64,000 nucleotides of DNA. It comes from Papio anubis (lineage: Eukaryota; Chordata; Mammalia; Primates; Cercopithecidae). The stretch spans positions 8,195,104 to 8,259,103 of the forward strand of contig NC_044995.1 in the NCBI RefSeq assembly GCF_008728515.1. The letters are read 5' to 3'. A program made the position numbers and the translations under genes. Positions 1 through 11,017 of the stretch are shown here, in pieces; position 1 is the first letter of the stretch; every line of letters starts with the position of its first letter. The notes under the pieces were generated by a model, which ran no database searches, was not told where the DNA came from, and saw only the letters and a program-made list of their open reading frames with translations.

Positions 1-994
1 TAGTGATTGTGAAAGGGTTTTGAATAGAAAAGCAAAGCTTGCACGTCATCATACAATTTATCCTGGAGATAAACCTTAGAAATGTAAATCATGAAAAAAG
101 TTTGGTCACAAATCAAGCCTTGAAAGACAAGAAAATTCATATTGGAGAGAAACTTTACAAGTGTAATGAATATGGTGTGGTTTTTAATCAACAGGCACAC
201 CATGCACGTCATCACAGAATTCATACTGGAGAGAAACCTTAGAAATGTGAAGCACGTGACAAAGTTTACAGTTGCCAATCAAGCCTCGAGAGACAGGAGA
301 ATTCATACTGGAGAGAAAGCTTACAAATGTGAAGAATGTCACAAAGTTTTCAGTTGCACATCAAACCTTGAAAGACCTAGGTGAATTCATACTAGAGATA
401 AACCATAAAAATGTAAGTTTGTGACAAGGCTTTCAGGTATGATTCGCACCTGGCACAACATCCTAGAATTCACACTGGAGAGAAACCTTATGAGTGTAAC
501 GAGTGTGACAGTCTTTAGTGGGCAGTCAACACCTGTTTACCATCAGGCAATTCATGTTATAGGGAAACTTTACTGATGTAATGATTGTCACAAAGTCTTC
601 AGTAATGCTACAACCATTGTGAATCATTGGAGAATCCATAATGAAGAGAGATCATACTAGTGTAATAAATTTGGGAGATTTTTCAGACATCATTCATACC
701 TTCCAGTTCATTGGTGAACTCATGCTGGAGAGAAACCTTACAAATGTCACGATTGTGGCAAGGTCTTCAGTCAAGTTTCATTCTATGCGAAACATAGGAG
801 AGAAACCTCACAAGTGTGATGATTGTGGCAAAGCCTTTACTTCACGTTCACACGTCATTAGGCATCAGAGAATGCATACTGGACAGAAATCTTACAAATG
901 TCATCAATGTGCCAAGGTCTTCAGTCTGAGTTCACTCCTTGAAGAACATCAGAACATTTATTTTGGAGGTAGTTGTTCCAAATGCAATGAGTAG
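1..994 (+). pseudogene. Decayed 3' end of an upstream C2H2 zinc-finger gene (unit A)
   Basis: The window opens inside a C2H2 finger read in frame 2 (NRKAKLARHH...), ending at a TAG at 77-79. It aligns with the last finger of the intact gene at 54.5-56.9 kb, but the final zinc-ligand His is Tyr and the conserved Phe is Leu, so the finger is broken. A further finger follows at about 139-242 (second Cys changed to Tyr) and ends at another CCT TAG. Then come finger remnants in shifting frames, ending with two near-normal fingers (KPHKCDDCGKAF and KSYKCHQCAKVF) before the TAG at 992-994. The same tail order occurs at 28.84-29.6 kb and 56.9-57.6 kb, so this is the end of a third tandem copy whose body lies upstream. 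Not expected to encode a working protein. Confidence 0.85.
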
Positions 995-1100
995 AGCAAA
1001 CCGTTAAGCATTAATTAACATTACAGTCAATTCAGCATTGAGTTGATTTAACATTGAGTTCAAGCATTAATTGAAATTAAAGTGTTTATGTTAAAAGGAT

Positions 1101-1202
1101 TAGGCTGGGCACTGGCTCCTGCCTGTACTCTCAGCATTTTGTGAGGCCAAGGGAGGTATATCACTTGAGGTCAGGAATTTGAGATCAACCTGGCCAACAG
1201 AC
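1101..1202 (+). repeat. Alu left-arm fragment
   Basis: About 100 bp of an old Alu (GAGGCCAAGGGAGG... TCACTTGAGGTCAGGA) that stops at 'CCTGGCCAACAG'. The same truncated fragment follows the finger tails at 29.72 kb and 57.65 kb, so it predates the duplication. Confidence 0.75.
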
Positions 1203-1239
1203 GTGAGCCATTTTCCCAGCCTGTTTTCTCTTTCTTTAA

Positions 1240-2110
1240 AAAAAAAACTGATAGGGAGTTTTATGGGTATTGTGTTGAATCTAAATCACATTGGGTTATA
1301 TAATCATTTAACAACATTTTTCCAAAACATCAATATGGGTTGTAGCTCTGTTTTTAATCATTTTGATCAATGTTTGTAGATTTCAAGGTACGAACTTCTG
1401 AGCTTTTTAAGTTTATTTCTAAGTATTTCTTACTTTACATTCTCCAGCAAATGGAAGTGTTTAAAAATTTTAAAATTTTTTATTGTTAAAGTATGGAAAT
1501 TCAACTAATTTTTGGTGCTGATACTGTATTGTGCAAATCCACTGAATATGTTACTTAGTTCCAGTAGTATTTTGGTTGACTCTTTGTGATTTTCTACACA
1601 GAAGATCATTTCATCTATAAACAAATATAATTTTACTTCTTTCTTTCTGATTTGGATGAGTTTTATTTCTTCTGCTATTTCACTGCTCTGGCTAGGACAG
1701 CCGGTATTGATTGAATAGAAGGGGTGAGAGCATTCTTGCAGCATGTGAGATCCTACAGGAAAAGCATTCCATTTTCCCTGCTTGACTATTTACTCATTGG
1801 TCATTTCATAGATGGTCTTTCTATTGTTGAGGTACATTTCCTTTTCTATCTATTTTGTTTAGGATTTCTATGATGACTGGATTTTGAATTTTCTGAAATG
1901 CTTTTTCTCCATCTATTAAGATGATGTGGTTTTTATCTTTCTTTCTGTTCAAGTGGCATATCACATTGATTTGCTTGAATATGTTGAACCATCCTTGCAT
2001 CCCAGAAATAAGTGTCACGTGAATATCTACATTTTTTTTAAATGTCCTCTTGAATACAGTTTTCTAGTGCAAGCAATCTTGGAGAAATTCATGGAAAAAT
2101 AAGTATTTTG
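1240..2110 (-). mobile_element. LINE-1 ORF2 fragment, reverse strand
   Basis: AT-rich sequence with words of antisense L1 ORF2, such as 'TTGAACCATCCTTGCATCCC' near 1985 and 'TCTATTAAGATGATGTGG' near 1912. It is broken by stops in every frame. It recurs downstream of the finger tails of units B (29.87 kb) and C (57.79 kb) and so belongs to the duplicated unit. Confidence 0.7.
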
Positions 2111-2302
2111 AGAAAATTGTGCATGAATTTCCCAGTTTTTGCACCAAAATAAACTGGTACAAATCTGTTATAACATGTCTGAACAGGTTCTAGTTTAAGG
2201 CACTCAGAAGGATAAGACATGAGTTTGAAAAGAGATTCTATCAAAGCAATATAAATTCTGCTAAAATTGAAACAAGAAGAAACATCAAATTTATGATGAG
2301 AT

Positions 2303-2590
2303 CAGATGCAGTGTCTCAGGCGGTTAATCCCAGCACTTTCAGAGGCCAAGACAGGTGGGTCACGTGAGCCCAGGTATTTAAGACCAGCCTGGGCAACATG
2401 GTGAAACCACCTTGTCTACAGAAAATACAAAAATTAGCTGGTCATGGTGGCATATGACTGCAGGGCCAGCTACTGTGGAGTCTGTGGTGGGAGGATGGCT
2501 TCAGCCTGGGAGGTTGAGGCTGCAGTGAGCTGTGGTCATGCCACTGCACTCCAGCATGGGTGACGAGCAAGATAATGTCTCAATAAAAGA
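2303..2590 (+). repeat. Alu (old)
   Basis: Diverged dimeric Alu, from 'CAGTGTCTCAGGCGG' through 'AATCCCAGCACTTTCAGAGG' to a short A-rich end. A partial counterpart lies at 59.49 kb. Confidence 0.8.
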
Positions 2591-2765
2591 ATAATTATGG
2601 GAAAGTTTGGGAAGAGGAATAATATAATCATTGATGCTTTATGAAAAGGTTATGGAGATGATGCCCAAAAGAAGTAAACAGTTTTTAAATCGATAACTCA
2701 TTTGAATCGGGACAAGACAGTGTTGAAGGTGATGCAAGGAGCAGCAGGCACACCATCCACATCAG

Positions 2766-3080
2766 TTTTTTGTTTTCTTTTGTTTCTTTGTTTGTTTTGA
2801 GACAGTGTCTTGATCTGTTGACCAGGCTGGGGTGCAGTGGTGTGATCTCGGCTCACTGCAACCTCTGCTTCCTGGATTGAAGTGATTCTCCTGTCTCTAC
2901 CTCCCTAGTGGGTTGGGAGTACAGGGGCACGCCACCACACACGGCTAATTTTTGTGTTTTTAGTAGAGATGGGGTTTCACCACATTGGCCAGATTGATCT
3001 TGAACTCCTGACCTTGTGATCCACCCACCTTGGCCTCCCAAAGTGCTGGGATTACAGGCATGAGCCACCACATCTGGCCC
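2766..3080 (-). repeat. Alu, reverse
   Basis: Reverse-strand Alu from a T-rich tract to 'GAGCCACCACATCTGGCC', flanked on both sides by 'ACATCAGTTT', a plausible target-site duplication. Confidence 0.85.
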
Positions 3081-3160
3081 ACATCAGTTTAAAAATAAAA
3101 ATTAAAATTAAGCTTGTGTGTGCCGCAATGAAGAGGACTGACAGGTAACAGCAGAAATAG

Positions 3161-3397
3161 TATTCAGGAGTTCAAGAACAGGCTGGTTAAAATGGTGAAA
3201 CCCCGTCTCTACTAAAAATACAAAAATTAGCTGGGTATGGTGGCAGGTGCCAGTAATCCCAGTTACTCAGCAGGCTGAGGCTGGAGAATCGCTGGAACCC
3301 GGGTGGCGGAGGTTGCAGTGAGCTGAGATGGCACCATTGCACTCCAGCCTGGGCAACAAGAGCGAAATTTTGTCTCAAAAAGAAAAAAAAAAAAAAG
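3161..3397 (+). repeat. Partial Alu
   Basis: 5'-truncated forward Alu beginning at 'TTCAGGAGTTCAAGAACAGG' and ending in an A-rich tail. The counterpart in unit C is at 59.85 kb. Confidence 0.8.
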
Positions 3398-3858
3398 ATA
3401 TCAAGCCCCTTCTCTTCCTCTCTCCTCTCGTGGTGTGTGTACTTGACTCTGCTTCTCACCAGATCTTCTTGTAAGACTTTCAGGATTAGGCGATTCCTGA
3501 CCAAGAAACAAAAGCAAAATCGTTCCATGCCCCAGTGGATTCAGATCAAAACTGGTAGGAAAACAGGTACAACTTTAAAAGGAGACATTGGAGAAGAACC
3601 AAGCTAGGTCTATAAGGAATTGCATATGAGATGGCACACATATTTATGCTGTCTGAGTGTCTCAATCACGTTACCATATCAAGCTGAAAATGTCACCACC
3701 ATCTGGAGAGTTGGACATGTTTTATTGGGAATATTTTTTTTCTCTCTGAATCTGTTATGACATTGTTTGACTGGGGTCAGTAATGAATATATGAGACTTT
3801 TCATTTCAAAAAAAAGTCAAATAATGTAATTCCATAGAGTACCTTAATTTGTGTGTTG

Positions 3859-3859
<1 letters not shown>
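3398..3859. other. Non-coding, unassigned
   Basis: I see no open frame or repeat family that I recognise in this stretch. Confidence 0.4.
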
Positions 3860-3892
<33 letters not shown>

Positions 3893-3985
3893 TCCACTGG
3901 GTTCAGTGGATCACACCTGTGGTCCTCGCACTTTGGGAGGCTGAGGTGGGAGGATTGGTTGAGACCAGGAGTCTCCTGGGAATCT
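3860..3985 (+). repeat. Poly-T tract and Alu left-arm fragment
   Basis: A run of about 30 T (3860-3889) directly abuts the left-arm start of a forward Alu, which ends near 'GAGACCAGGAGTC'. It may be the junction of two truncated retroposons. Confidence 0.55.
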
Positions 3986-4218
3986 TCTCGTCTCCCATAA
4001 CCCAGTTCATGACAGACCCTTGGACTTTACTAGTTTGGAAAAATCTACATAAAACAATATCTGTGTCAGAGCATTATGTCAGTCACAAGCATGTGAAAGC
4101 AAAATAAAAATTACTAAGCCAAAGAGAAAAGTCAAGCTGGGAACCGTGTCAGAAATACCTGCCTTCCATTTTATTCCTAAATGAGATAGCTACAAGGATT
4201 TTTACAAAGCTACATAGA

Positions 4219-4519
4219 GGCCGGGCGCTGCGGCTCATGCCTCTAATCCCAGCACTTTGGGAGGCTGAGGTGGGCAAATCACCTGAGGTTGGGACTTTGA
4301 GACCAGGCTGACTAACGCAGAGATATCACATCTTTACTAAAAATACAAAACTTAACCAGGCACGGTGGCGCATGCCTGTAATCCCAGCTACTCTTGAGGC
4401 CGAGGCAGGAGAATCGCTTGAGCCCGAGAGGCGGAAGTTGCAGTGAGCCGAGATCGCGCTACTGCACTCCATCCTGGGGGACAGAGTGAGACTCCGTCTC
4501 AAAAAAAAAAAAAAAAAAA
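4219..4519 (+). repeat. Alu
   Basis: Full-length forward Alu from 'GGCCGGGCGCTGCGG' to a poly-A tail of about 19 bases. Confidence 0.9.
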
Positions 4520-5222
4520 CCAAAAAACTTCCAGCAAACATCATATTTTATAATAATCCTTTGCCACAGGAGAGAATCAGGTATGAGAAGTTCCTACATG
4601 GAGAACAAAATGTGAGTTTCTACTCTGTCTTCAGGTACCTTCCCAGAGATGCCCCCAGATTTTCCTACAGCAGTGGGGATATAGGGTGTACTGACCCCTC
4701 CCCAACACACACCCCCCTAACCACCCCATACCACCCCAACCCTGCAAAAAAATCCAAATAAATCCGTTCCCATTTCCTGCCACAAACTGCGGGCTCCCAG
4801 TGAAAACTACCATAGATTTTCTTGTAAATCCCGTTCTTTTCGGGCCTTCTACAGGATGACAGGGGCCTAGAGGAGGCAGTACTAGGTGGAGTTACCTGGG
4901 TGCCCATTTGTTGGGATGTGATATTTTATGGCTACTTGCAAGGTCTGTTATCAGTTGTCTGTCTTGGGGAGAATGTGCAGTCACCATGGTGCAATAATAA
5001 TCTATCCAAGGACCACACAGGTCGCCACAGGTGCTCAGTCAGCGTGATCCACATGCTGTGATGTGTGCTCTGGCAGGACACAGACGGACCCACTCAGCTC
5101 TGTCGATGTGTGAACAAGGAGTGTTGCAATGCCATGGTTTATTCACAATCACCATGGAATCTGATGTAGCGTTTTAAAAAATGCATAAATCTATTGAAAC
5201 TGGTATGAAAACATCACTGATT
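4520..5222. other. Non-coding, unassigned
   Basis: No credible gene. It contains a strongly C-rich strand at about 4695-4745. The short antisense frames here look like products of base composition. Confidence 0.4.
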
Positions 5223-5526
5223 GGCCAGACATAGTGGCTCAGGCCTGTAATCCCAGCACTTTGGGAGGTCGAGGCAGGCAGATCACCTGAGGTCAGGAGT
5301 TGGAGACCAGCCTGACCAACATGGTGAAACTCCATCTCTACTAAAAGTACAAAAGTAGCGGGGTGTGGTGGCGCATGCCTGTAATCCCACCTTCTCCAGA
5401 GGCTGAGGCGGGAGAATCGCTTGAAGCCAGTTGGCAGAAGTTGAGGTGAGTTGAAATCACGCCATTGGACTCCAGCCTGGACAACAAGAATGAAACTCCA
5501 TCTCAAAAAGAAAAAGAAAAGAAAAA
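5223..5526 (+). repeat. Alu
   Basis: Forward Alu with an AAAAG-rich tail. Its 3' half is matched at 31.10-31.26 kb in unit B, where the 5' half is missing. Confidence 0.88.
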
Positions 5527-6157
5527 ACATCACTGGTTGGTGAAAACTATTGAATTAGACAGAAATGTAAATCTGCAAATATATATTTAAATATTGAATA
5601 ATGAACAGAATATCTGAATGGTGTGTATATTCATACATATTTTGTATATGATTTCAGAAGCAATTTTAGATATTCTATGAAATTGTATAGGAAGGATACA
5701 CCTCAAACTGGTGAATTTATGTTTAGATATAAATGACTACTTTTTATTTTAGTGTTTAAATATTTTATTACATTGTTCAGGTGTGCATTAATTTTGTGTT
5801 TATGAATTGCCATGGTATAGCCAGATGTTTACTACAGCACCCATTTATTTTCTCACAGTTCATAGATGAGAAATGTGTCAGGTTTTTCTGGGTACTCTGT
5901 CTGGTCTCACAAGGCCAAAATCAAGGTCAAAGCCATGGGATCGAGTCTTGAGGCTGTGGGGGCAGAATTTCCTTCTGAGCTCATTCAGAATGTTGTCAGA
6001 ATTCATTTTTTTCTCCTGGTTCCCATATATTCAAAATCCAGCACGTGAAATCACCCTCGTGCTCCTGGGTCCTAACTTCCTCCGCTGTTGCATCTCTCTG
6101 ACATACACTTCTGCTTCAAGGACACTTAGGACCCACCCAGATAATCCAGGATAACTT
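5527..6157. other. Duplicated non-coding segment, probable old interspersed repeat
   Basis: Matches 31.62-32.19 kb closely. The words 'TTATTTTCTCACAGTTCATAG' and 'AAAATCAAGGTCAAAGCC' resemble an ancient medium-reiterated repeat. I cannot name the family. Confidence 0.4.
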
Positions 6158-6440
6158 TCTTTTCTTTTCTTTTCTTTTTTGAGACTGAGTCTTGCTCTGT
6201 CGACCAGTCTGGAGTGCAGTGGTGCAATCTCTGCTCACTGCAACCTCCACTTCTAGGGTTAAAGTGGTTCTCCTGCCTCAGCCTTCCAAGTAGCTGGGAT
6301 TACAGGCACAGACCACCACGCTGGCTGATTTTTGTATTTTTAGTAGAGATGGGGTTTCACCATGTTAGCCAGGTTGGTCTTGAACTCCTGACCGCAAGTC
6401 ATCCACCCACCTCGGCCTTTCAAAATGCTGGGATTACACA
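6158..6440 (-). repeat. Alu, reverse
   Basis: Reverse Alu starting in a TTTTC-rich tail. The duplicate is at 32.20-32.50 kb. Confidence 0.85.
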
Positions 6441-6465
6441 CAGTTTTCTCTTTCAAAGCTGAATG

Positions 6466-6613
6466 AGGCTAGGCATGGTGGCGGGTGCCTATAATCCCAG
6501 CTACTCAGGAGACTGAGGTAGGAGGATCGCTTGAACCAGAGAGGCGGAGGATGCAGTGAGCCGAGATCGCGCCATTGCACTGCAGCCTGGTCGACAGGGC
6601 AAAACTCAGTCTC

Positions 6614-6641
<28 letters not shown>
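6466..6641 (+). repeat. Partial Alu with long poly-A
   Basis: Begins at 'GGCTAGGCATGGTGGCGGG' and ends in about 28 A. The duplicate is at 32.53-32.69 kb. Confidence 0.8.
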
Positions 6642-6644
<3 letters not shown>

Positions 6645-7046
6645 AATGACTAGTAACCTTCATTAATTAGGAAATTACCAGCCAAATTCCTTTTGGTAGG
6701 TAGCATAACAAACACAGGAGTAGCACCAGGAGTTGGAGACCTGCCTACAACATCATAGGACCAGTAAACTTTTTTGCACTGAGAAAAAAATTTGTCAGTC
6801 TAGCTAGAAAATTATTACCATTTGGGATATTTCTGTTAATTGAAATTGGTATACTATATATTGATAAACTATATTTGTAATACTATATTTTACATAGTTA
6901 TATAACTATACATCAATATAATTAACTATACATCAGTATAATTATATAGTAATATATATGTAAATATTGGTAAATTATATGTTTCTATGACATTTCTATA
7001 TTATTTGGTATTCAGTTATGCTCACAAGTCCATTGCTTTCTTTCCT
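6642..7046. repeat. Unassigned stretch with AT-rich tract
   Basis: About 6840-6985 is nearly pure A/T with repeated ATACTATA / AACTATACATCA words. It is expanded in the unit B copy (32.88-33.18 kb). No gene. Confidence 0.5.
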
Positions 7047-7344
7047 TTTTTTTTTTTTTCTGAGACCAAATCTTGTTCTGTAGCCCAGATCTGGGGAGCA
7101 GTCTTGCGATTTCCGCTCACTGCAACTTCTGCCTCCCAGCTTCAAGCAATTCTCCTCTCTCAGCCTTCCAAGTAGCTGAGATTACAGGCGCGCACAACCA
7201 TGCCCAGCTAATTTTTGTATTTTTAGTAGAGACGAGGTTTCACCATGTTGGCCAGGCCGGTCTCGAACTCCTGACCTCAGGTGATCTGCCTGCCTAGGCC
7301 TCTCAAAGTGCTAGGATTACAGGCATGAGCCACCGCGCCGGGCC
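7047..7344 (-). repeat. Alu, reverse
   Basis: Reverse Alu ending 'GCCACCGCGCCGGGCC'. The duplicate is at 33.25-33.55 kb. Confidence 0.88.
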
Positions 7345-7782
7345 ATGATAATTTAATTTCTACCCTACTTTATTTGATCATCCTCTAGTGTTTCACGTCA
7401 GGTAGTTAGGACATGATATCAGAGTGTCCATTAATTCCTGTGGTAGGTGCCATTATACTTTCTTTCCTGGCATAAAAAGAAGTGAGTCTCTGTGTAGCTA
7501 TCCTGATAGGGGGTCAATTGTTTAAATCTAATTTAGTCATGAGGCAGATTCCTGTAATTTTATACTCCAATCAGGGTATCTACATTTAATCAAGGTCTTT
7601 AAAGATTTATTCATAACTGGTATCAGCCTCTGGGGTAATATTTGACACATCAGTGGAAACCGGTCAAAAACAAAATTATGAAATTAAATGTACCTGTGTA
7701 AAATATAGAGACAAGGTATAAAATAAAAATTAAATATGTATCTTCATTATTGGAAGAACTCTGCTAACTAGCTTTGGCAATA
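7345..7782. other. Duplicated non-coding segment
   Basis: Closely matches 37.89-38.36 kb in unit B. No open frame of interest. In unit B it is split from its upstream neighbour by an extra 4.3 kb. Confidence 0.45.
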
Positions 7783-7965
7783 GAGCATGGTGGTTAATGC
7801 ACTCTGAAATCAGCCCAGACAAGATCAGTCCCCATTCCACCCCAAACACGGTGTGAATTTACACAAATCATGTCATCTCTCTGTGCTTGAGTCCTCTTGG
7901 TCTTTATAATGGTGGTGCCTGGCTCATAGATTATGAAGACTATGGAGGTGAATACATGTCTGTTC
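7783..7965 (+). repeat. MIR-type SINE
   Basis: 'AGCATGGTGGTTAATGCACT' followed by 'CATCTCTCTGTGCTTGAGTC' and 'GGTGCCTGGCTCATAGA' is the usual word order of a MIR element. It explains the 80-codon reverse frame seen here and at 38.37 kb. Confidence 0.65.
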
Positions 7966-8100
7966 TTCAAAGCAAAGATCAATTCATTGCAAATACACTT
8001 AAAAGAGGACACATCCAAAGATGGCAAACTCTTCATAATAGAAAGGAACTTTATGAACTATTTCTATTGCATTTCAGCTGACTGTATTTTTTATTTTTAT

Positions 8101-8230
8101 TTATTTATTTTTTTCTTTTCTGAGACAGGGTGTCACTTTGTCATCCAGGCTGGTGGGCAGTGGCACGATCTCAGCTCACTGCAGCCTCAACCTCCTGGGC
8201 TCAAGGGATCCTCCCATCTCAGCCCCCCAC
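8101..8230 (-). repeat. Partial old Alu, reverse
   Basis: One arm of a J-like reverse Alu ('GAGACAGGGTGTCACTTTG'... 'CTCCTGGGCTCAAGGGATCC'), breaking off before receptor-derived sequence. Confidence 0.7.
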
Positions 8231-8320
8231 CGACTACCAGCTGCCTTTTAAATCTCGCTCATGCATCACGTTCCCTGCAGGATCTTGTGTCTCTGAAGAC
8301 AAGTAGCAGCCTGTGGGAAA

Positions 8321-8614
8321 TGACAGAACGGCTGCTGGGATGGGGCAATGGGAATGATGTTCTTATCGCAGACTACACTTAGAATCCTGGGGAATTTCTC
8401 TCTTATTTACCATTATCTGTTCTTTTACATCACTGGGTGCAGGTTAAGGTCCACAGATTTGATTATCACACACCTAATTGTAGCCAACACCTTATTCCTC
8501 CTCCCTAGAGGAGTCCCACAGACAATGGCAGCTTTTGGGTTTAGACATTTCCTGAATGATTCTGGAGGTAAATTTCTTTTTTGTGTCCACCGAGTGGGCA
8601 GGGGAGTGTCCACT
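8321..8614 (+). pseudogene. Vomeronasal type-1 receptor (V1R) fragment
   Basis: The frame from 8348 reads MGMMFLSQTTLRILGNFSL, then GCRLRSTDLIITHLIVANTL, RGVPQTMAAFGFRHFLND and HRVGRGVS. These are hallmark blocks of VN1R receptors: TM1 with the GN motif, intracellular loop 1, TM2, and the entry to TM3. An ATG at 8321 in the family's usual place is out of frame with the body, which indicates an indel. At about 8614 the receptor stops after 'GVST' and the frame runs on into an Alu right arm, so TM3-TM7 are absent. V1Rs are pheromone-type GPCRs, largely decayed in catarrhines. Human VN1R loci lie among zinc-finger genes on 19q13.4, which supports the synteny. Units B and C have no copy. Confidence 0.85.
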
Positions 8615-8722
8615 GGCTGCAGTGAGCCCAGATGGGATCTATCGGGCCACTGCCCTCTAGCCTGGGCGACAGAGAAATACTCTCTCAAACCAAAGAAAAG
8701 AAATAGTAAATAAATAAAAGAA
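8615..8722 (+). repeat. Alu right-arm remnant
   Basis: From 'CTGCAGTGAGCCCAGATG' to a TAAATAAATAAA tail. The same Alu is full length at 39.38 kb and 61.35 kb. Here its 5' two-thirds are replaced by the V1R fragment. Confidence 0.8.
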
Positions 8723-8885
8723 AGTAACAGATCTCTTCCACAAATGTGCTGGGACAACTAACTGGATAACCACAAGGAAAAGAATAATGTTGGATCCCTA
8801 TCTCACACCATCAAAATTTTATTTTAAAATGTTAAAAGAAAATGAAGAAAAAAAGAGAGAAAGAGAGACGAAGGGAGCCCTGCGG

Positions 8886-8998
8886 GAGGGGGGGTTACTT
8901 TGTCGCCCAGGCTGGCCTGGACCCCCAGGCTCAGCAATCCTCCCGCCGCTGCTTCCTGAGTAGCTGGGACCTCAGGCTCCCGCCCCCGCGCCCGCATC
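8886..8998 (-). repeat. GC-rich Alu-like relic upstream of promoter B
   Basis: 'TTGTCGCCCAGGCTGG', 'CAATCCTCCCGCCGCTGC' and 'GAGTAGCTGGGAC' mark an old reverse Alu-monomer-like piece. It sits just upstream of each promoter (also 39.85 kb and 61.79 kb). Confidence 0.55.
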
Positions 8999-9120
8999 TT
9001 TGCTGTGTTTACCCAGCAGGTCCTCCCTCGCTGACCTGAGCAGTCCGTCCTGCATCCCAGGCGATGGTCCTAGGGAAGTCTCTGAAGCTGAGCACAGGGT
9101 GGACTCTCCCTCCCGAGTGA

Positions 9121-9527
9121 ATGGAGAATAGAAAGGGAGAGAATTTCTGTTCCGTTTTGTGGGCGGTCAGCATGAAATCGTACGTTCCGCCCAGGCCGGG
9201 CCTTGCGTTTTACATTCTAGTTTGCATCCCCGTTCCAGACAATTTCAGGGCTTTTGAATCATGCCTCAGCCTTCCTGGCTGGTCTCGCCTCCAACACCTG
9301 AAAACAGGTGCTGGGAACAAGGCTGAGAGGCGCACAGGTCCCGCCCCGGCCCCGCCAGCTGCGGGTTCTAAAGCGCAAGGTCTCTCCGCCTCGCGCCCCG
9401 CCCCTACCTCGCCCAGGCCCCGCCCACCTCCTCGCGGGTCCCGCCCAGGCCTGGCTTCTGTCCTGCGCGCGCAGATTCGCGCAGACCAGGAAGCGGATCG
9501 CGTGGAGTGACGGTCCCACCGCGGCGC
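9121..9527 (+). promoter_or_regulatory. CpG-rich promoter and non-coding exon 1 of unit B
   Basis: A GC- and CpG-rich block, densest at 9300-9530, with several GC boxes of the form CCCCGCCCC / GGCCCCGCCC and no TATA box, as usual for KZFP housekeeping-type promoters. Exon 1 is inferred to end at 9527, because 'GCGCGTGAGT' supplies a consensus donor (GT at 9528). The same donor and flank recur at 40,491 and 62,779. The transcription start cannot be fixed from sequence; probably 9480-9510. Open frames crossing this block on both strands are compositional. Confidence 0.75.
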
Positions 9528-11017
9528 GTGAGTTTCGCCCTGTCTTGTATTAAGTCTGCGTTTCCCAGGTTTCCGGCTCTTCTGTACCTGGGACTTGGGA
9601 TCCCCACAAACCTGGAAATTCTCGCCCATCTTCCTTCACTCAGAGCAAATTGAGACATCCCCGTGTGAGGCCGGGGGTCGCTTCCTTTGGGTTTAAGGTC
9701 GCCCTGAGGCTGGTCCCGTCCCGCGTCTTTCTGCTATAGGGCAATGTATACACTTTCTAACGCGTAGTTTTCCTGCTCTAAATCTTTTTCTGACTCCTCC
9801 CGCCCCGCGCTTTTTAAAGTCCTCACCCGATAGGTGGATTCTCGCCCTCGTAGGCCCCTGGAGTGCAGCGCCGCTGCCCCAGTCCCGGGAAGGCCGCGTC
9901 CTCTGCCTTGTCCTGGGATCCTGCAGAACCCACCCTTGTCTTAAGGCGCCATCGTCGCTTCACCCCCATCCTCGTGCCGGGCCCTGCTGCTCCACAGGTC
10001 TCCCCACCACAGTCACCGCTTCTCCTGAGCCCGCGTTGGGGAGGTTCCCGGGGCCTATCCTGTGACACGGGGTGTTCTTGCCTGTCCACCCCAGCCCCTG
10101 GAAAATGCGCACCCCCGGGATGCAGGCGTCTTACTCCAAACCCTCCTGTGATTGTGTGGGCCAAAGGGATCAGGAGACAGAGAGAGCAATAGAAAACCTG
10201 AGACAGAAAAATGAGAAAGACCCACAACAGATGGCAAAGTAGAGGATGCTGAGGGATTTGCCGAGAGACAGCAAAAGTGAAAAGAAAACGATAAGAAAGC
10301 AGGAGGAGAAAAGCAACTGGAGAAATGTAGAGAAAAGCTAGATGTACAGAGAGATGAAGGACAGAAAGGTAGGGAGAGGGGCAGCAAAGAGGGAGGCTCA
10401 TCAGGGTGAGGGAGAGGAGGAGGCATTTGGAGCCGGAGCAGACAGAGCAGAATGGTGCTGGTGGCAAAAAGAACAGAGGGAGAACCACAGCAGGGAGGAC
10501 ACCTGGGGATCTAGGCTGCCAGAGAGTGGGGTCAGGGCGGTATAACAGGGAAGAGGGAATTTAATGGAGAGAGCAGAGGAGGCGCAGAGATGGTGTTCTG
10601 GGAAACTCAGGACTAGAGAGACTGATATGGGGGAGACAGAAGGGTGTTTATTTAACGTAGGCACTGGCTCAGTGGATTTACATCTAAAAAGCTGAGCATT
10701 TCAACAAACATAGAGTGGGGTTTTTTGGTTTCAAAACTGCAGAATAAAAGCAGTTAATCATATATTGATAGGTCAGGTAATCTATAGCATAGCGTAACTT
10801 GTGTCCTTCCATCACTGGTGGCCTTGTAGCTGCGTTGAAAGAAAAACAAAAACAGCTAAATACATATATTTGTCCTTTTTTTTTCTTCACTCTTGTTCTG
10901 GGAAGGTGGGGGGCTGTCTGGAGCCCGTTCCTTTGGCTTCGACTTTGCAAACAGCGTTATCTTATAACTGTCCTTGAAGTGAGCTTGCTAGGCAGAGGAA
11001 AACTGGTTCTTCTTTTC
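9528..11017 (+). other. Start of intron 1 of unit B, with a polypurine stretch
   Basis: Intron sequence duplicated at 40.49-41.93 kb. About 10,170-10,640 is strongly A+G-rich on the + strand (GAGAGAG, AGGAGGAG, AAAGAGAAAA words). The long reverse frame across it (about 220 codons) owes its length to the absence of stops in polypyrimidine and is not called as a gene. Confidence 0.55.

Noticed and set aside
5174..5533. Many 60-150-codon frames within Alu elements (this one is an example)
   Set aside because: Alu consensus has open frames on both strands that yield the familiar 'CLSLPSSWDYR' and 'SPRLECSG' peptides. They are not genes.
7794..8036. 80-codon reverse frame, nearly identical at 38,366-38,608
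   Set aside because: It is the complement of a MIR-type SINE. Conservation reflects the recent duplication of the unit, not coding constraint, and there is no recognisable domain.
9210..9658. Several overlapping frames of 80-140 codons on both strands in the CpG-rich promoter (also at 40.1-40.9 kb and 62.4-63.3 kb)
   Set aside because: GC-rich DNA with few stop codons. Products are Pro/Arg/Gly-rich without domains, and the region has the layout of a KZFP promoter and exon 1.
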